Program-made: the position numbers and the translations under genes
Shown: in pieces, positions 56,802 through 64,000 of the stretch
Numbering within the stretch: the first letter of the stretch is position 1
Layout: each line of letters opens with the position of its first letter
Assembly (NCBI RefSeq): GCF_010206195.1
Contig: NZ_VIQT01000021.1
Span: 62,001 to 126,000 of the forward strand
DNA from: Anaerotruncus colihominis
GTDB lineage: Bacteria > Bacillota > Clostridia > Oscillospirales > Ruminococcaceae
Direction of reading: 5' to 3'
Length of the DNA: 64,000 nt
Notes under the pieces: generated by a model
Seen by the model: the letters and a program-made list of their open reading frames with translations, nothing else
What the model was told of the DNA's origin: nothing
Database searches by the model: none

Positions 56802-57671
56802 ATGCGCCTGTACCGGACTGATCTGGCGGTCGAGGCAGCCGCCGAATTTGAGCAGCGCCTGCCGCACGGCGTATCCATGCAGGAGGAAACACGCGGCAGC
56901 GCGCGGATCACGCGGATCACCATCGATACAGACGACGCTGCGCGCCGGCTTGGCCGGCCGTGCGGACGCTATATCACAATTGAGACGCCGCCTGTCTGTG
57001 AAAGCAGCGGCGCGGACGACGCAACCCACGCCTGTGCGGCGGAGCTTCAATCCCTGCTCCCTAAAAGCGGGCCTGTGCTCGTCGTCGGGTTGGGAAACGA
57101 CCGCATCACCCCGGACGCGCTTGGCCCGCGCGCCGCGCGGCAAATCCTTGCCACACGCCATATCCCGCGCGAGCTGGCGGCGCGCACGGGACTTGGCACG
57201 TTGCGGCCTGTCGCAGTGATCGCGCCGGGCGTTCTTGGCCAAACAGGGATCGAAACCGGTGAGATTGTCCACTCGGTGGCACGCGATCTCTCGCCGGCCG
57301 CCGTCATTGTGATCGACGCGCTCGCCTCACGTTCGCTCGACCGTCTGGGCCGAACAATTCAGCTCGCAGACAGCGGCATCTCTCCCGGCTCGGGTGTGTT
57401 CAACGCGCGGCGCGAGCTAAATGCAGCGACGCTCGGAGCGCCTGTTGTCTCCATCGGGATCCCAACCGTGGTCGACGGCGAAACGCTCGCGCGCGACATC
57501 CTGCACGATGCGGATGACCGCGCCGCCGCGCCGGGCGCGGACGCCATGATGGTCACGCCGCGCGACATCGATGCGGTCATTGACCGCGGTGCAAAAACGC
57601 TTTCCTTTTCCATCAACGCCGCGCTCCAGCCTCAGCTTTCGCTTGAAGACATCGTTTATCTGACCTCGTAA
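56802..57671 (+). CDS. gpr: GPR germination protease
   Basis: A 289-residue aspartic peptidase of family A25. It degrades small acid-soluble spore proteins at germination. The N-terminal RTDLAVEAAAEFEQRLPHGV, the central VLVVGLGNDRITPDALGPRA, and SLDRLGRTIQLADSGISPGS and NARRELNAATLGAPVVSIGI are all typical. AAAGGAGG lies before ATG 56802. It lies 83 bases before spoIIP, its frequent neighbour in Clostridia. It marks the organism as a spore former or a close relative. Confidence 0.95.
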   Translation: MRLYRTDLAVEAAAEFEQRLPHGVSMQEETRGSARITRITIDTDDAARRLGRPCGRYITIETPPVCESSGADDATHACAAELQSLLPKSGPVLVVGLGNDRITPDALGPRAARQILATRHIPRELAARTGLGTLRPVAVIAPGVLGQTGIETGEIVHSVARDLSPAAVIVIDALASRSLDRLGRTIQLADSGISPGSGVFNARRELNAATLGAPVVSIGIPTVVDGETLARDILHDADDRAAAPGADAMMVTPRDIDAVIDRGAKTLSFSINAALQPQLSLEDIVYLTS

Positions 57672-57754
57672 AAACACCCTTTCGCCGTCATAAAACCGCC
57701 GCGGCCTGAATAAAATGCATGTAAACGGTTCTATCCGAAAAGGGGGCGGCGAGT

Positions 57755-58981
57755 ATGAATAGGCATGTCCGAAAACACAGACCGGCACGCCGCTCCCCAT
57801 TTTTGCTGACCGCCATTTTTGTCCTGCCGCTGTCGTTGATCGCGGCTTTTTCGCTTTCTCCGGATGTTGGAGAGCTTACGGAAAAAGCGGCGCTGCTTTC
57901 TGCGATGGTGAACATGCCTGAAGGTTCTATCGCTCTTTTGGAGTCCCGATTTGCGGACAAGATCGACGAGAGCTATTACCAGGAGGGTGAAAACCAGGTC
58001 GCGTCCTATGTAGAGCCGTTTGACGATGGCGAAAGCGCGGACTCTCAGGCGCCCTCCGAGGAGTCCGCGCCCACCTCCTCCACTCCGGAAAGCGCAGACG
58101 GCCCAGTCAAAACAGCCAACCCCTCGCCAGCCAGGGATAATTCTCATAAAATCAGCGAGGAATACCGCGGCACAATTCTTCAGGAAAATATGGCCGGCTC
58201 CGGCACCAACCTGATCGCCTATGGCGAAGGGCTGCTGCGCAACTACACCGAGCTGCCGGCCAGCGAAATTGAATCGATCATGAAGCAGGGCATGAATATC
58301 CATCTGGAGGATACGCCTGAGCCGCAAGTGCTTATTTTCCATACACATGCCACGGAAAGCTATGAGCCATACGACAGTGAAAATTATGACATGCGGAATA
58401 CCTGGCGTTCAACCGACAACACTAATAATATGATCGTTGTGGGCGACGCCCTGGAACAGGCGCTCAAGGACGCCGGTATTGGCGTCGTCCATGACCGCAC
58501 GCAGCATGACTATCCCTCATACAACGGCGCCTATGAGCGCAGCGCCGAGACAATCAAATCGTATCTGGAAAAATACCCGACGATCAAGATCGCGCTCGAT
58601 GTGCACCGCGACGCCATTCAGCGCGAGGAGGATCTGATTGTCAAGCCCACCATCGAAGTGGATGGTAAAAAGGCCGCGCAGCTCATGATTATCACCGGCA
58701 GCGACGACGGCACCATGAATGTGCCAAAGTGGCGTGAAAACCTGCGCTTTGCCGCTTCGCTTCAGGACGCGATCGAACAGGATACGCCTCAGCTGACCCG
58801 TCCGATTTTCTTCTGTTACCGCAAATACAATATGGATCTGACAACTGGTTCACTGCTTTTGGAGTTCGGCTCCAATGCAAACACGCTGGATGAAAGCGTC
58901 TATACGGCGCAGCTCGTGGGCAAATCGCTGGCACGCCTGCTGGATGAGAGCCGCGAAATGCAACAAGACGTTGAAAAATAA
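57755..58981 (+). CDS. spoIIP: Stage II sporulation protein P
   Basis: A 408-residue cell-wall amidase and endopeptidase of the engulfment complex (DMP). It has a membrane anchor at about residues 16-34, an extracytoplasmic linker with a Ser/Pro/Glu-rich stretch at 90-125, and the C-terminal SpoIIP domain with LIFHTHATESYEPYDS, GVVHDRTQHDYPSYNGAYER and IALDVHRDAIQR. The histidines and glutamate of these motifs bind zinc. The gene follows gpr, with GGGGGCGG before the ATG. Confidence 0.95.
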   Translation: MNRHVRKHRPARRSPFLLTAIFVLPLSLIAAFSLSPDVGELTEKAALLSAMVNMPEGSIALLESRFADKIDESYYQEGENQVASYVEPFDDGESADSQAPSEESAPTSSTPESADGPVKTANPSPARDNSHKISEEYRGTILQENMAGSGTNLIAYGEGLLRNYTELPASEIESIMKQGMNIHLEDTPEPQVLIFHTHATESYEPYDSENYDMRNTWRSTDNTNNMIVVGDALEQALKDAGIGVVHDRTQHDYPSYNGAYERSAETIKSYLEKYPTIKIALDVHRDAIQREEDLIVKPTIEVDGKKAAQLMIITGSDDGTMNVPKWRENLRFAASLQDAIEQDTPQLTRPIFFCYRKYNMDLTTGSLLLEFGSNANTLDESVYTAQLVGKSLARLLDESREMQQDVEK

Positions 58982-58995
58982 GGTGATTATACAAT

Positions 58996-59400
58996 ATGTT
59001 AACAAAGGATACCCGTCTGTTCGTCGCTTCTTTCTTCTCAACCCTTCTGCTTTCCGCCTGGCTTGTGCTCTTTTTCTTCGTGGATATCGAGAGCGCCCGC
59101 TATGAAAACAGCCCCGGACTCCATGCCTTCGAGCTTGAGCGTCCGGAATCACTGCGCCTTGACGTGACGCTGATGGGCAAGGAATATAACTTTACACTTG
59201 ACCCGCTCAATGAATTTGAAGCCTGGCGCAAAAAATATGCCTGCCTCGTCACGCCGCGTGGCCTGCTCGCCTTGGAACAGCTTTATTCCCTCAGTGTCTA
59301 TGGACGCGACACATTTAACGAATGGTATATGAATAGACAATATATACAAAACGTTGCAAAGTCTCAAGAAGGAGTTCCCATCGAACAGCCAAAAACATGA
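58996..59400 (+). CDS. Membrane-anchored protein of unknown function after spoIIP
   Basis: A 134-residue protein with one N-terminal membrane segment (about 8-29) and a soluble outside domain that includes LRLDVTLMGKEYNFTLDPLN. I do not recognise a family. It starts 14 bases after spoIIP with AAGGTGAT upstream, so it is probably expressed in the same sporulation operon. A strong terminator follows four bases after the stop. Confidence 0.7.
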   Translation: MLTKDTRLFVASFFSTLLLSAWLVLFFFVDIESARYENSPGLHAFELERPESLRLDVTLMGKEYNFTLDPLNEFEAWRKKYACLVTPRGLLALEQLYSLSVYGRDTFNEWYMNRQYIQNVAKSQEGVPIEQPKT

Positions 59401-59403
59401 CGC

Positions 59404-59444
59404 AGAAAGGACCCTTGCAGCCCAAAGCTGCAAGGGTCCTTTCT
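59404..59444. terminator. Bidirectional terminator
   Basis: A 17-bp perfect stem AGAAAGGACCCTTGCAG/CTGCAAGGGTCCTTTCT with a seven-base loop. It separates the spoIIP operon from the convergent glnS gene. Confidence 0.9.
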
Positions 59445-59448
59445 GTCA

Positions 59449-61095
59449 TCAGAGCTTAAAGCTGTCCTTGAGTGTGACAATGCGGTTAAAGGTGTGCGCG
59501 TCATGGCTGTCCTTACAAAAATATCCCATACGCACAAACTGGAACCGGTCGCCGGGCTTCGCTTCGGCCAGGCTTGCCTCCAGCTTGCAGCCCTTCAGCG
59601 CGCGCAAGGAATCGGGATTGAGATAATCGAGGTAATTTGTCCCCTCCGGCACGGCGTTGACATCCTCAAGAGTAAACAGGTTGTCGTAAAGCATCACATC
59701 GGCGTCGACCGCGTGCGCCGCTGACACCCAATGGATGGTTCCGCGCACCTTGCGTCCATCCGCCGGCATCCCGTTGCCCGTCTCCAGATCAGCCGTGCAG
59801 TGCAGCTCGACGATCTCCCCGGCGTCATTTTTGACGATCTGCGCGCAGCGCACAATGTATGCGCCCATCAAACGCACCTCGCCATCTGGCTTGAGGCGCT
59901 GGAATTTCGGCGGCGGTACCTCGGCAAAGTCGGTTTTTTCGATGTACAATTCGCGCGAGAAAGCAACCTTGCGCGTGCCCGCTTCAGGGTCGACCGGATT
60001 GTTGGCGATCTCAAAATACTCAACCTTGCCCTCCGGATAGTTGTCGATGATCATCTTGACAGGCTCGGTGACGGCCATACGGCGCGGCGCATTCGCATTC
60101 AGCTCCTCGCGGATGCAATATTCCAGCAGGCGCTGATCGACAAGGCTGTTCGTCTTGGCGATGCCGGCGCGCTGCACAAACGAAAAGATTGCCGACGGCG
60201 TGTAGCCGCGGCGGCGCAGGCCGCACAGCGTCGGCATACGCGGATCGTCCCATCCGTCAACGCGCTTTGTCTCGACAAGCTCGCGCAGATACCGTTTCGA
60301 CATCACCGTGTTTGTGATATTCAGGCGTGCAAATTCACGCTGCTTCGGCTTCGGGTCAAAGCCGATGTTGTCGACAACCCACTCATACAGTGGGCGGTGG
60401 TTCTCAAACTCCAGCGAGCACATCGAATGGGTGATGCCCTCAATTGCATCTTGTATAGGATGCGCAAAATCATACAATGGGTAGATGCACCACTTGTCGC
60501 CCTGCCGGTGATGGTGCGCGCGCACAATGCGGTAGATCGCCGGGTCGCGCAGATTTAGGTTGGGCGACGCCATATCGATCTTGGCACGCAGGGTACGGCT
60601 GCCATCCGGGAACTCCCCGTTTTTCATGCGCTCGAACAAATCAAGGTTTTCCTCCGGCGTGCGGCTACGGTATGGGCTTTCACGTCCCGGCTGCGTCAGC
60701 GTGCCGCGATATTCGCGCATTTCATCGGGCGTTAAATCGCAGACATAAGCCTTACCCTCGCGAATGAGCTTGACCGCATATTCATAGCACTGGTCAAAGT
60801 AATCGGAACCGTAAAAGATCGCCTCCGGGTTCGCGCCGAGCCAACGCAAATCCTCCTCGATCGACTCGACGAACTCCGTGTCCTCCTTGACGGGATTCGT
60901 GTCGTCGTAACGCAGGTTGAACAGACCGTTATATTTCTTTGCGATAAAATAATTGATAAAGATCGCCTTTGCGCTGCCGATGTGCAGATAACCGTTCGGC
61001 TCCGGCGGAAAGCGCGTGTGAATACGTTCCTTCAGACCGTTTTCAATATCCTCATCGATGATATCCGTTAAAAAATTTGGTGCGATTTCCATCAT
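59449..61095 (-). CDS. glnS: Glutamine--tRNA ligase
   Basis: A 548-residue class I synthetase. The signature HIGH-like motif is in RFPPEPNGYLHIGSAKAIFI near residue 40, and the KMSKS motif appears as VMSKRYL near 265; the C-terminal anticodon-binding beta-barrels follow. GlnRS is less common in Firmicutes, but present in several Clostridia. It starts at ATG 61095 with AAGGGG upstream, just 16 bases downstream of gltX, so the two synthetases form one operon. Confidence 0.95.
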   Translation of the reverse strand: MMEIAPNFLTDIIDEDIENGLKERIHTRFPPEPNGYLHIGSAKAIFINYFIAKKYNGLFNLRYDDTNPVKEDTEFVESIEEDLRWLGANPEAIFYGSDYFDQCYEYAVKLIREGKAYVCDLTPDEMREYRGTLTQPGRESPYRSRTPEENLDLFERMKNGEFPDGSRTLRAKIDMASPNLNLRDPAIYRIVRAHHHRQGDKWCIYPLYDFAHPIQDAIEGITHSMCSLEFENHRPLYEWVVDNIGFDPKPKQREFARLNITNTVMSKRYLRELVETKRVDGWDDPRMPTLCGLRRRGYTPSAIFSFVQRAGIAKTNSLVDQRLLEYCIREELNANAPRRMAVTEPVKMIIDNYPEGKVEYFEIANNPVDPEAGTRKVAFSRELYIEKTDFAEVPPPKFQRLKPDGEVRLMGAYIVRCAQIVKNDAGEIVELHCTADLETGNGMPADGRKVRGTIHWVSAAHAVDADVMLYDNLFTLEDVNAVPEGTNYLDYLNPDSLRALKGCKLEASLAEAKPGDRFQFVRMGYFCKDSHDAHTFNRIVTLKDSFKL

Positions 61096-61111
61096 GCGCA
61101 CGCCCCTTCCA

Positions 61112-62758
61112 TCACAGTTTTTCCGCCGCCGCGCGCAGGCGTTCGATCGAACGCGCCGGGCCGAGCAGCTTCATGACCTCGCACAGGTCGGGCGAATTCT
61201 GCCGCCCAGTGATCGCAACGCGCAGCACCATGCTCGCGTCGGCCACGTTGCCCGGCCAGGCCGCGGGGTCCTTTTTGTATTCCTTCATATTGGTCGCATA
61301 GCCGACCGACTCAGCGAGCGTCTTGACGCGCTCAAACCACATCCCGCCGTCGTCGGCCGGGTCGTACATCGTCTGGTAATCGGTCAGCAGTTTTTTTGCG
61401 TCGGCTGCCGTCACATGCTCCGGATATGTCAGATCGGGCTTGAACAGCTCGTCAAAGAAAAACGATAAATACTCCTTCGCGCCGCTCCAGACCGTGATGT
61501 CCTTGCGCGGCTTTTTGCCGCCGCGTCCGATGGAAAGGATCGCTTTCGAATACGCGGGATCGCGCTCGAGCAGCGCGCAGAAATCGGGATCATACCGGCG
61601 CGCCCAATCGGTCAGATGCGTGTAGACCTCGCCGGCCGTCATGCGGGAAATGACATTTTTGGAAACGTCGTCAAGCTTTTCCATATCAAACAGCGCGCCG
61701 GAAACCCCCATCTTCTTTGTGTTAAACGGAAATTGATCGACCGGCGTTTCAGGATTGGCCAGCCGCCAATCCTCAAAATTGGAGTTTAAAAGCGTCAACA
61801 GGTATTCCTTGACCGCTGCGACGCAGTATCCCTGCCGCTGGTAAAAATCGAGCGCCAGCTCCGGGTCCTTGCGTTTGGAGAGCTTGCGTTTATTGCCGTT
61901 GTCCAGCTTCATAAGTTGCGCCGTATGGACATATTTTGGCATCCGCCATCCCATCGCGGCAAAGAGCTGGATATGGATAGGCAGCGTGGCAAGCCATTCC
62001 TCGCCGCGCACCACATGCGTTGTGCCCATGAGATGATCGTCGACAACATGCGCGAAATGATACGTGGGGATTCCGTCCGACTTGAGCAGCACAACGTCTT
62101 GATCGTTTTCCGGCAGCTCCATCGTCCCCTTCACAAGATCCGTGAATTTGACGCGCCGCGCGGGATCGCCCTCGCTGCGAAAGCGCAGCACAAACGCTTC
62201 TCCCGCCTCGATCTTTTCCCGGACTGCATCGAACGGCATATCACGGTGGACGGCCCATCTACCGTAGTAACCAAAGTTTTCCTTGCGTTCCGCCTGCTTC
62301 TCACGAATGGCCGCAAGCTCATCCTCCGTACAAAAGCACGGATATGCCTTACCCTGCCCGACAAGCCATTTGGCATACGTCTGATAGATTTCCGCACGCT
62401 GTCGCTGCCGGTACGGCCCGTAAAGACCGTTGTCTCCATCGGCGGCCGCTCCCTCGTCAAACGGCAGCTCATAGTCGGAAAAGACCTGCAAAATCGTCTC
62501 AACCGCGCCGGGTACCTCGCGCTTTTGGTCGGTATCCTCGATGCGCAGATAGAACACGCCGCCGCTCTGGTGGGCCAGGCGCTCGTCCGCGATCGCGCCG
62601 AACAGGTTGCCCAGATGCATAAAGCCGGTCGGGCTGGGCGCCATGCGCGTCACTTTCGCGCCCTCGGGCAGCGCGCGCGCCGGGTAACGCGCCTCAATAT
62701 CGGCAGGCGTTGTGTCGATACCGGGGAACAGCAAATCGGCAAGTGCGGAATAATCCAT
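61112..62758 (-). CDS. gltX: Glutamate--tRNA ligase
   Basis: A 548-residue class I synthetase. The HIGH-like motif is in MAPSPTGFMHLGNLFGAIAD at about 48-51, FYLRIEDTDQKREVPGAVE follows, and KMSKS appears as KLSKRKDPELALDFY near 290. The length exceeds that of the usual bacterial GluRS (about 480), with an N-terminal extension of about 30 residues and a long C-terminal domain. It is first in the operon with glnS. No T-box was found upstream. Confidence 0.94.
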   Translation of the reverse strand: MDYSALADLLFPGIDTTPADIEARYPARALPEGAKVTRMAPSPTGFMHLGNLFGAIADERLAHQSGGVFYLRIEDTDQKREVPGAVETILQVFSDYELPFDEGAAADGDNGLYGPYRQRQRAEIYQTYAKWLVGQGKAYPCFCTEDELAAIREKQAERKENFGYYGRWAVHRDMPFDAVREKIEAGEAFVLRFRSEGDPARRVKFTDLVKGTMELPENDQDVVLLKSDGIPTYHFAHVVDDHLMGTTHVVRGEEWLATLPIHIQLFAAMGWRMPKYVHTAQLMKLDNGNKRKLSKRKDPELALDFYQRQGYCVAAVKEYLLTLLNSNFEDWRLANPETPVDQFPFNTKKMGVSGALFDMEKLDDVSKNVISRMTAGEVYTHLTDWARRYDPDFCALLERDPAYSKAILSIGRGGKKPRKDITVWSGAKEYLSFFFDELFKPDLTYPEHVTAADAKKLLTDYQTMYDPADDGGMWFERVKTLAESVGYATNMKEYKKDPAAWPGNVADASMVLRVAITGRQNSPDLCEVMKLLGPARSIERLRAAAEKL

Positions 62759-62839
62759 GATTCAGACTCCTTCTATGTTGACTTCACAATCGTTCATAAC
62801 ATGCTGCAATGCGGGTCGCCTTATAAAGACAGCCCCTCG

Positions 62840-63015
62840 GCTCATTCGTCCACAGCGGCAAGCCCATTTGGGCTTGTCTGCTGCAAAGCGGCGGTTAAAC
62901 CGGCAAAGCCGGTTTTAGCTCTGATGCCCCATGCGCAGTCCGCTGCTTTTCAGCGGCAGCCGCCGTCCGGCGGCTGCAAACGGCTTTGCCGTTTGCCCTG
63001 CGCATATGATACTAT
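62840..63015. repeat. Modular hairpin element, copy 4
   Basis: Stems AAGCCC/GGGCTT, AACCGGC/GCCGGTT, CGCTG/CAGCG, GCCGCCG/CGGCGGC and AAACGGC/GCCGTTT, in inverted order relative to the array at 36360-36510, with shared GCGCAG flanks. It ends in ATATGATACTATA. Confidence 0.65.
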
Positions 63016-63068
63016 ATCTGTGTGAAAAATTCTACAATATATACAAAAAACCTGTTGGTACATTGCGA

Positions 63069-63497
63069 TCACGACTCCTGCGGATGATTTCTCCGATAGT
63101 TGAGATAGCTTTCCAAAATAATCGTAGCGGCGACCTCATCGATGACCTCTTTACGCTTTTTGCCGCGTGTATTCGTTGCGTTCAAGAATCCTGTCGCCGA
63201 AACGGTGGTTCCGCGCTCGTCCCAAAGGCGTACCGGCACAGTCACAAGTTTTGCAAGCTGCTCGGCAAAGTCGGCGCAAAGCTGCGCGCGCGGGCCTTCG
63301 GTACCGTTCATATTGATCGGATGACCCACAATGATCTCCTGCGCATCGTATTCGCTGGCGGCCGCGGCCACCTTTTGCAGGACACTCCCAAAGTCCTTAT
63401 CATGCAACACGCCGATGGGCGAAGCGAGATATTCTGTCCGGTCGCAGCAGGCAAGCCCTGTGCGTGCGTCTCCAAAATCAACAGCAAGTATTTTCAT
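63069..63497 (-). CDS. ruvX: Putative pre-16S rRNA nuclease / Holliday junction resolvase-like RuvX
   Basis: A 142-residue YqgF/RuvX protein with an RNase H fold. The first acidic residue is in MKILAVDFGDARTGLACCD. IIVGHPINMNGTEGPRA and VRLWDERGTTVSA carry the remaining active-site residues, and DEVAATIILESYL is near the end. It processes the 5' end of 16S rRNA in E. coli. ATG 63497 with AGGAG upstream gives the standard N-terminus. The MITE-like element copy 2 lies directly upstream. Confidence 0.92.
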   Translation of the reverse strand: MKILAVDFGDARTGLACCDRTEYLASPIGVLHDKDFGSVLQKVAAAASEYDAQEIIVGHPINMNGTEGPRAQLCADFAEQLAKLVTVPVRLWDERGTTVSATGFLNATNTRGKKRKEVIDEVAATIILESYLNYRRNHPQES

Positions 63498-63516
63498 ATT
63501 GAAAGCTCCTATTCTT

Positions 63517-63678
63517 AGGGCTTGTTTGAAAAAAGAGGAATTGCCGGATTGTTCGCAGACATCAGGAGAATGCAAGGCAAAAAACGCCGGTATCCGTTCC
63601 GATTCGGAGGCTTTTTAAAGCAGCATTCACCCCTGTTTGTAGAAAAAGGCGGGAATTTTAATTTTTCAAACAGCCCCT
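63517..63678. repeat. 162-bp MITE-like element, copy 2
   Basis: Starts AGGGCTTGTTTGAAAA and ends TTTTTCAAACAGCCCCT, terminal inverted repeats. Internal matches to copy 1 (43882-44043) include ATTGCCGGATTGTT and the TTCxGATTCGGAGGCTTTT segment. Both copies are exactly 162 bp. No TA or longer target duplication could be defined with certainty. Confidence 0.85.
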
Positions 63679-63865
63679 AGTCAATGGCTTATTGAGGCTT
63701 CAAGAACCTGTATTCACAGCCGCCCGGCGCCGTCCAGACGGGCCTTTTGCCCCGCCCTGCAAAAATTTTTCCTTGATCGGGTACAAAACACCTCGCCTGC
63801 CCTGTATCCTCCGGCTGTGGATACAGGCTCTAAAAATCATTTTGATTATAGACGTTCTCCCCGCT

Positions 63866-64000
63866 TTATTGTGCGGCAGATGCAGCGTGCTGCTCTTCAC
63901 GCCGCCACCAGGACTGTGTGGCAAACGTTGACGCATGCTCCGGCAGATGCGACGCGTCGCTCAGATAGACTATATGCGGCCGGAAGCTGTCGTCAAACTC
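63866..64000 (-). CDS. C-terminal end of an unrecognised gene
   Basis: The minus-strand frame is open from the window edge for 44 codons: FDDSFRPHIVYLSDASHLPE, then HASTFATQSWWRREEQ and a short tail to a TAA at 63866. The composition looks coding and the next upstream part lies outside the window. I do not recognise the family. 63679-63865 shows no supported gene. Confidence 0.45.
   Translation of the reverse strand, partial: EFDDSFRPHIVYLSDASHLPEHASTFATQSWWRREEQHAASAAQ

Noticed and set aside
63692-63936. Two overlapping opposite frames near the window end
   Set aside because: Neither has a ribosome binding site or recognisable sequence; the partial frame ending at 63866 is the better coding candidate.

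Overview
The window looks like a chromosomal segment of a spore-forming, anaerobic, moderately GC-rich member of the Firmicutes, most likely Clostridia of the Ruminococcaceae/Oscillospirales type. It carries a germination protease gene (gpr), spoIIP, a one-polypeptide pyruvate:ferredoxin oxidoreductase, a type III glutamine synthetase, separate glutamyl- and glutaminyl-tRNA synthetases, and strong Shine-Dalgarno sequences. The affiliation is inferred from gene content only.

Layout. 1-5121: the 3' end of murD, two overlapping M42 metallopeptidases, a GNAT acetyltransferase and a methionine gamma-lyase family protein, all on +. 5148-6112: tRNA-Leu(TAG) with its own promoter, a 92-bp direct repeat on both sides of a 66-residue protein gene, and terminators. 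6290-8133: a MarR regulator and MATE transporter operon on -. 8327-26563: a contractile phage-tail-like locus (below). 26803-28695: an ECF-like sigma factor, a DUF2461 protein and the decayed C-terminus of a serine recombinase. 28845-30614: a chemotaxis receptor. 31035-40374: repeats, a 103-residue protein with the GGADGPTAIFV motif, tex, a B12/radical SAM protein, a YfbR-like nucleotidase, a hairpin array, and yfhO with a family 2 glycosyltransferase. 40403-43591: tcdA, a TtcA-like PP-loop protein, a 99-bp tandem repeat and a CBS-domain membrane protein. 44087-47632: nifJ. 48108-52869: glnN, asnA, a DUF2007-like membrane protein and a ChrB-N-like protein. 52875-56616: hemW, a preQ1 riboswitch with queT, alr and a small membrane protein. 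56802-59400: gpr, spoIIP and a membrane protein of unknown function. 59449-64000: gltX-glnS, ruvX and the end of an unrecognised gene.

The most interesting part is 8.3-26.6 kb. A PBSX-like (Xkd) contractile-tail operon runs leftward: sheath, tube, tail-assembly chaperone with a canonical -1 frameshift site, tape measure, LysM hub protein, baseplate and fibres. Next to it, divergently transcribed, are a CI-like repressor and an ImmA/IrrE protease. No capsid, portal, terminase or integrase gene is visible, which fits a tailocin (phage-tail-like bacteriocin) better than a complete prophage. Two opposed promoters with four copies of an inverted-repeat operator form the apparent switch. At the distal end the fibre genes form a cassette array. 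Two copies share a constant 5' end, several alternative 3' tips lack a start and lie in both orientations, and each joint carries a related 20-bp near-palindrome. This resembles the G segment of phage Mu and predicts DNA inversion that swaps the receptor-binding tip. No recombinase gene is intact in the window.

The intergenic DNA is unusually rich in repeats: a modular hairpin family at four loci, a composite repeat at three loci, a 162-bp MITE-like element in two copies, a palindromic MITE-like element that supplies a stop codon, and two tandem arrays.
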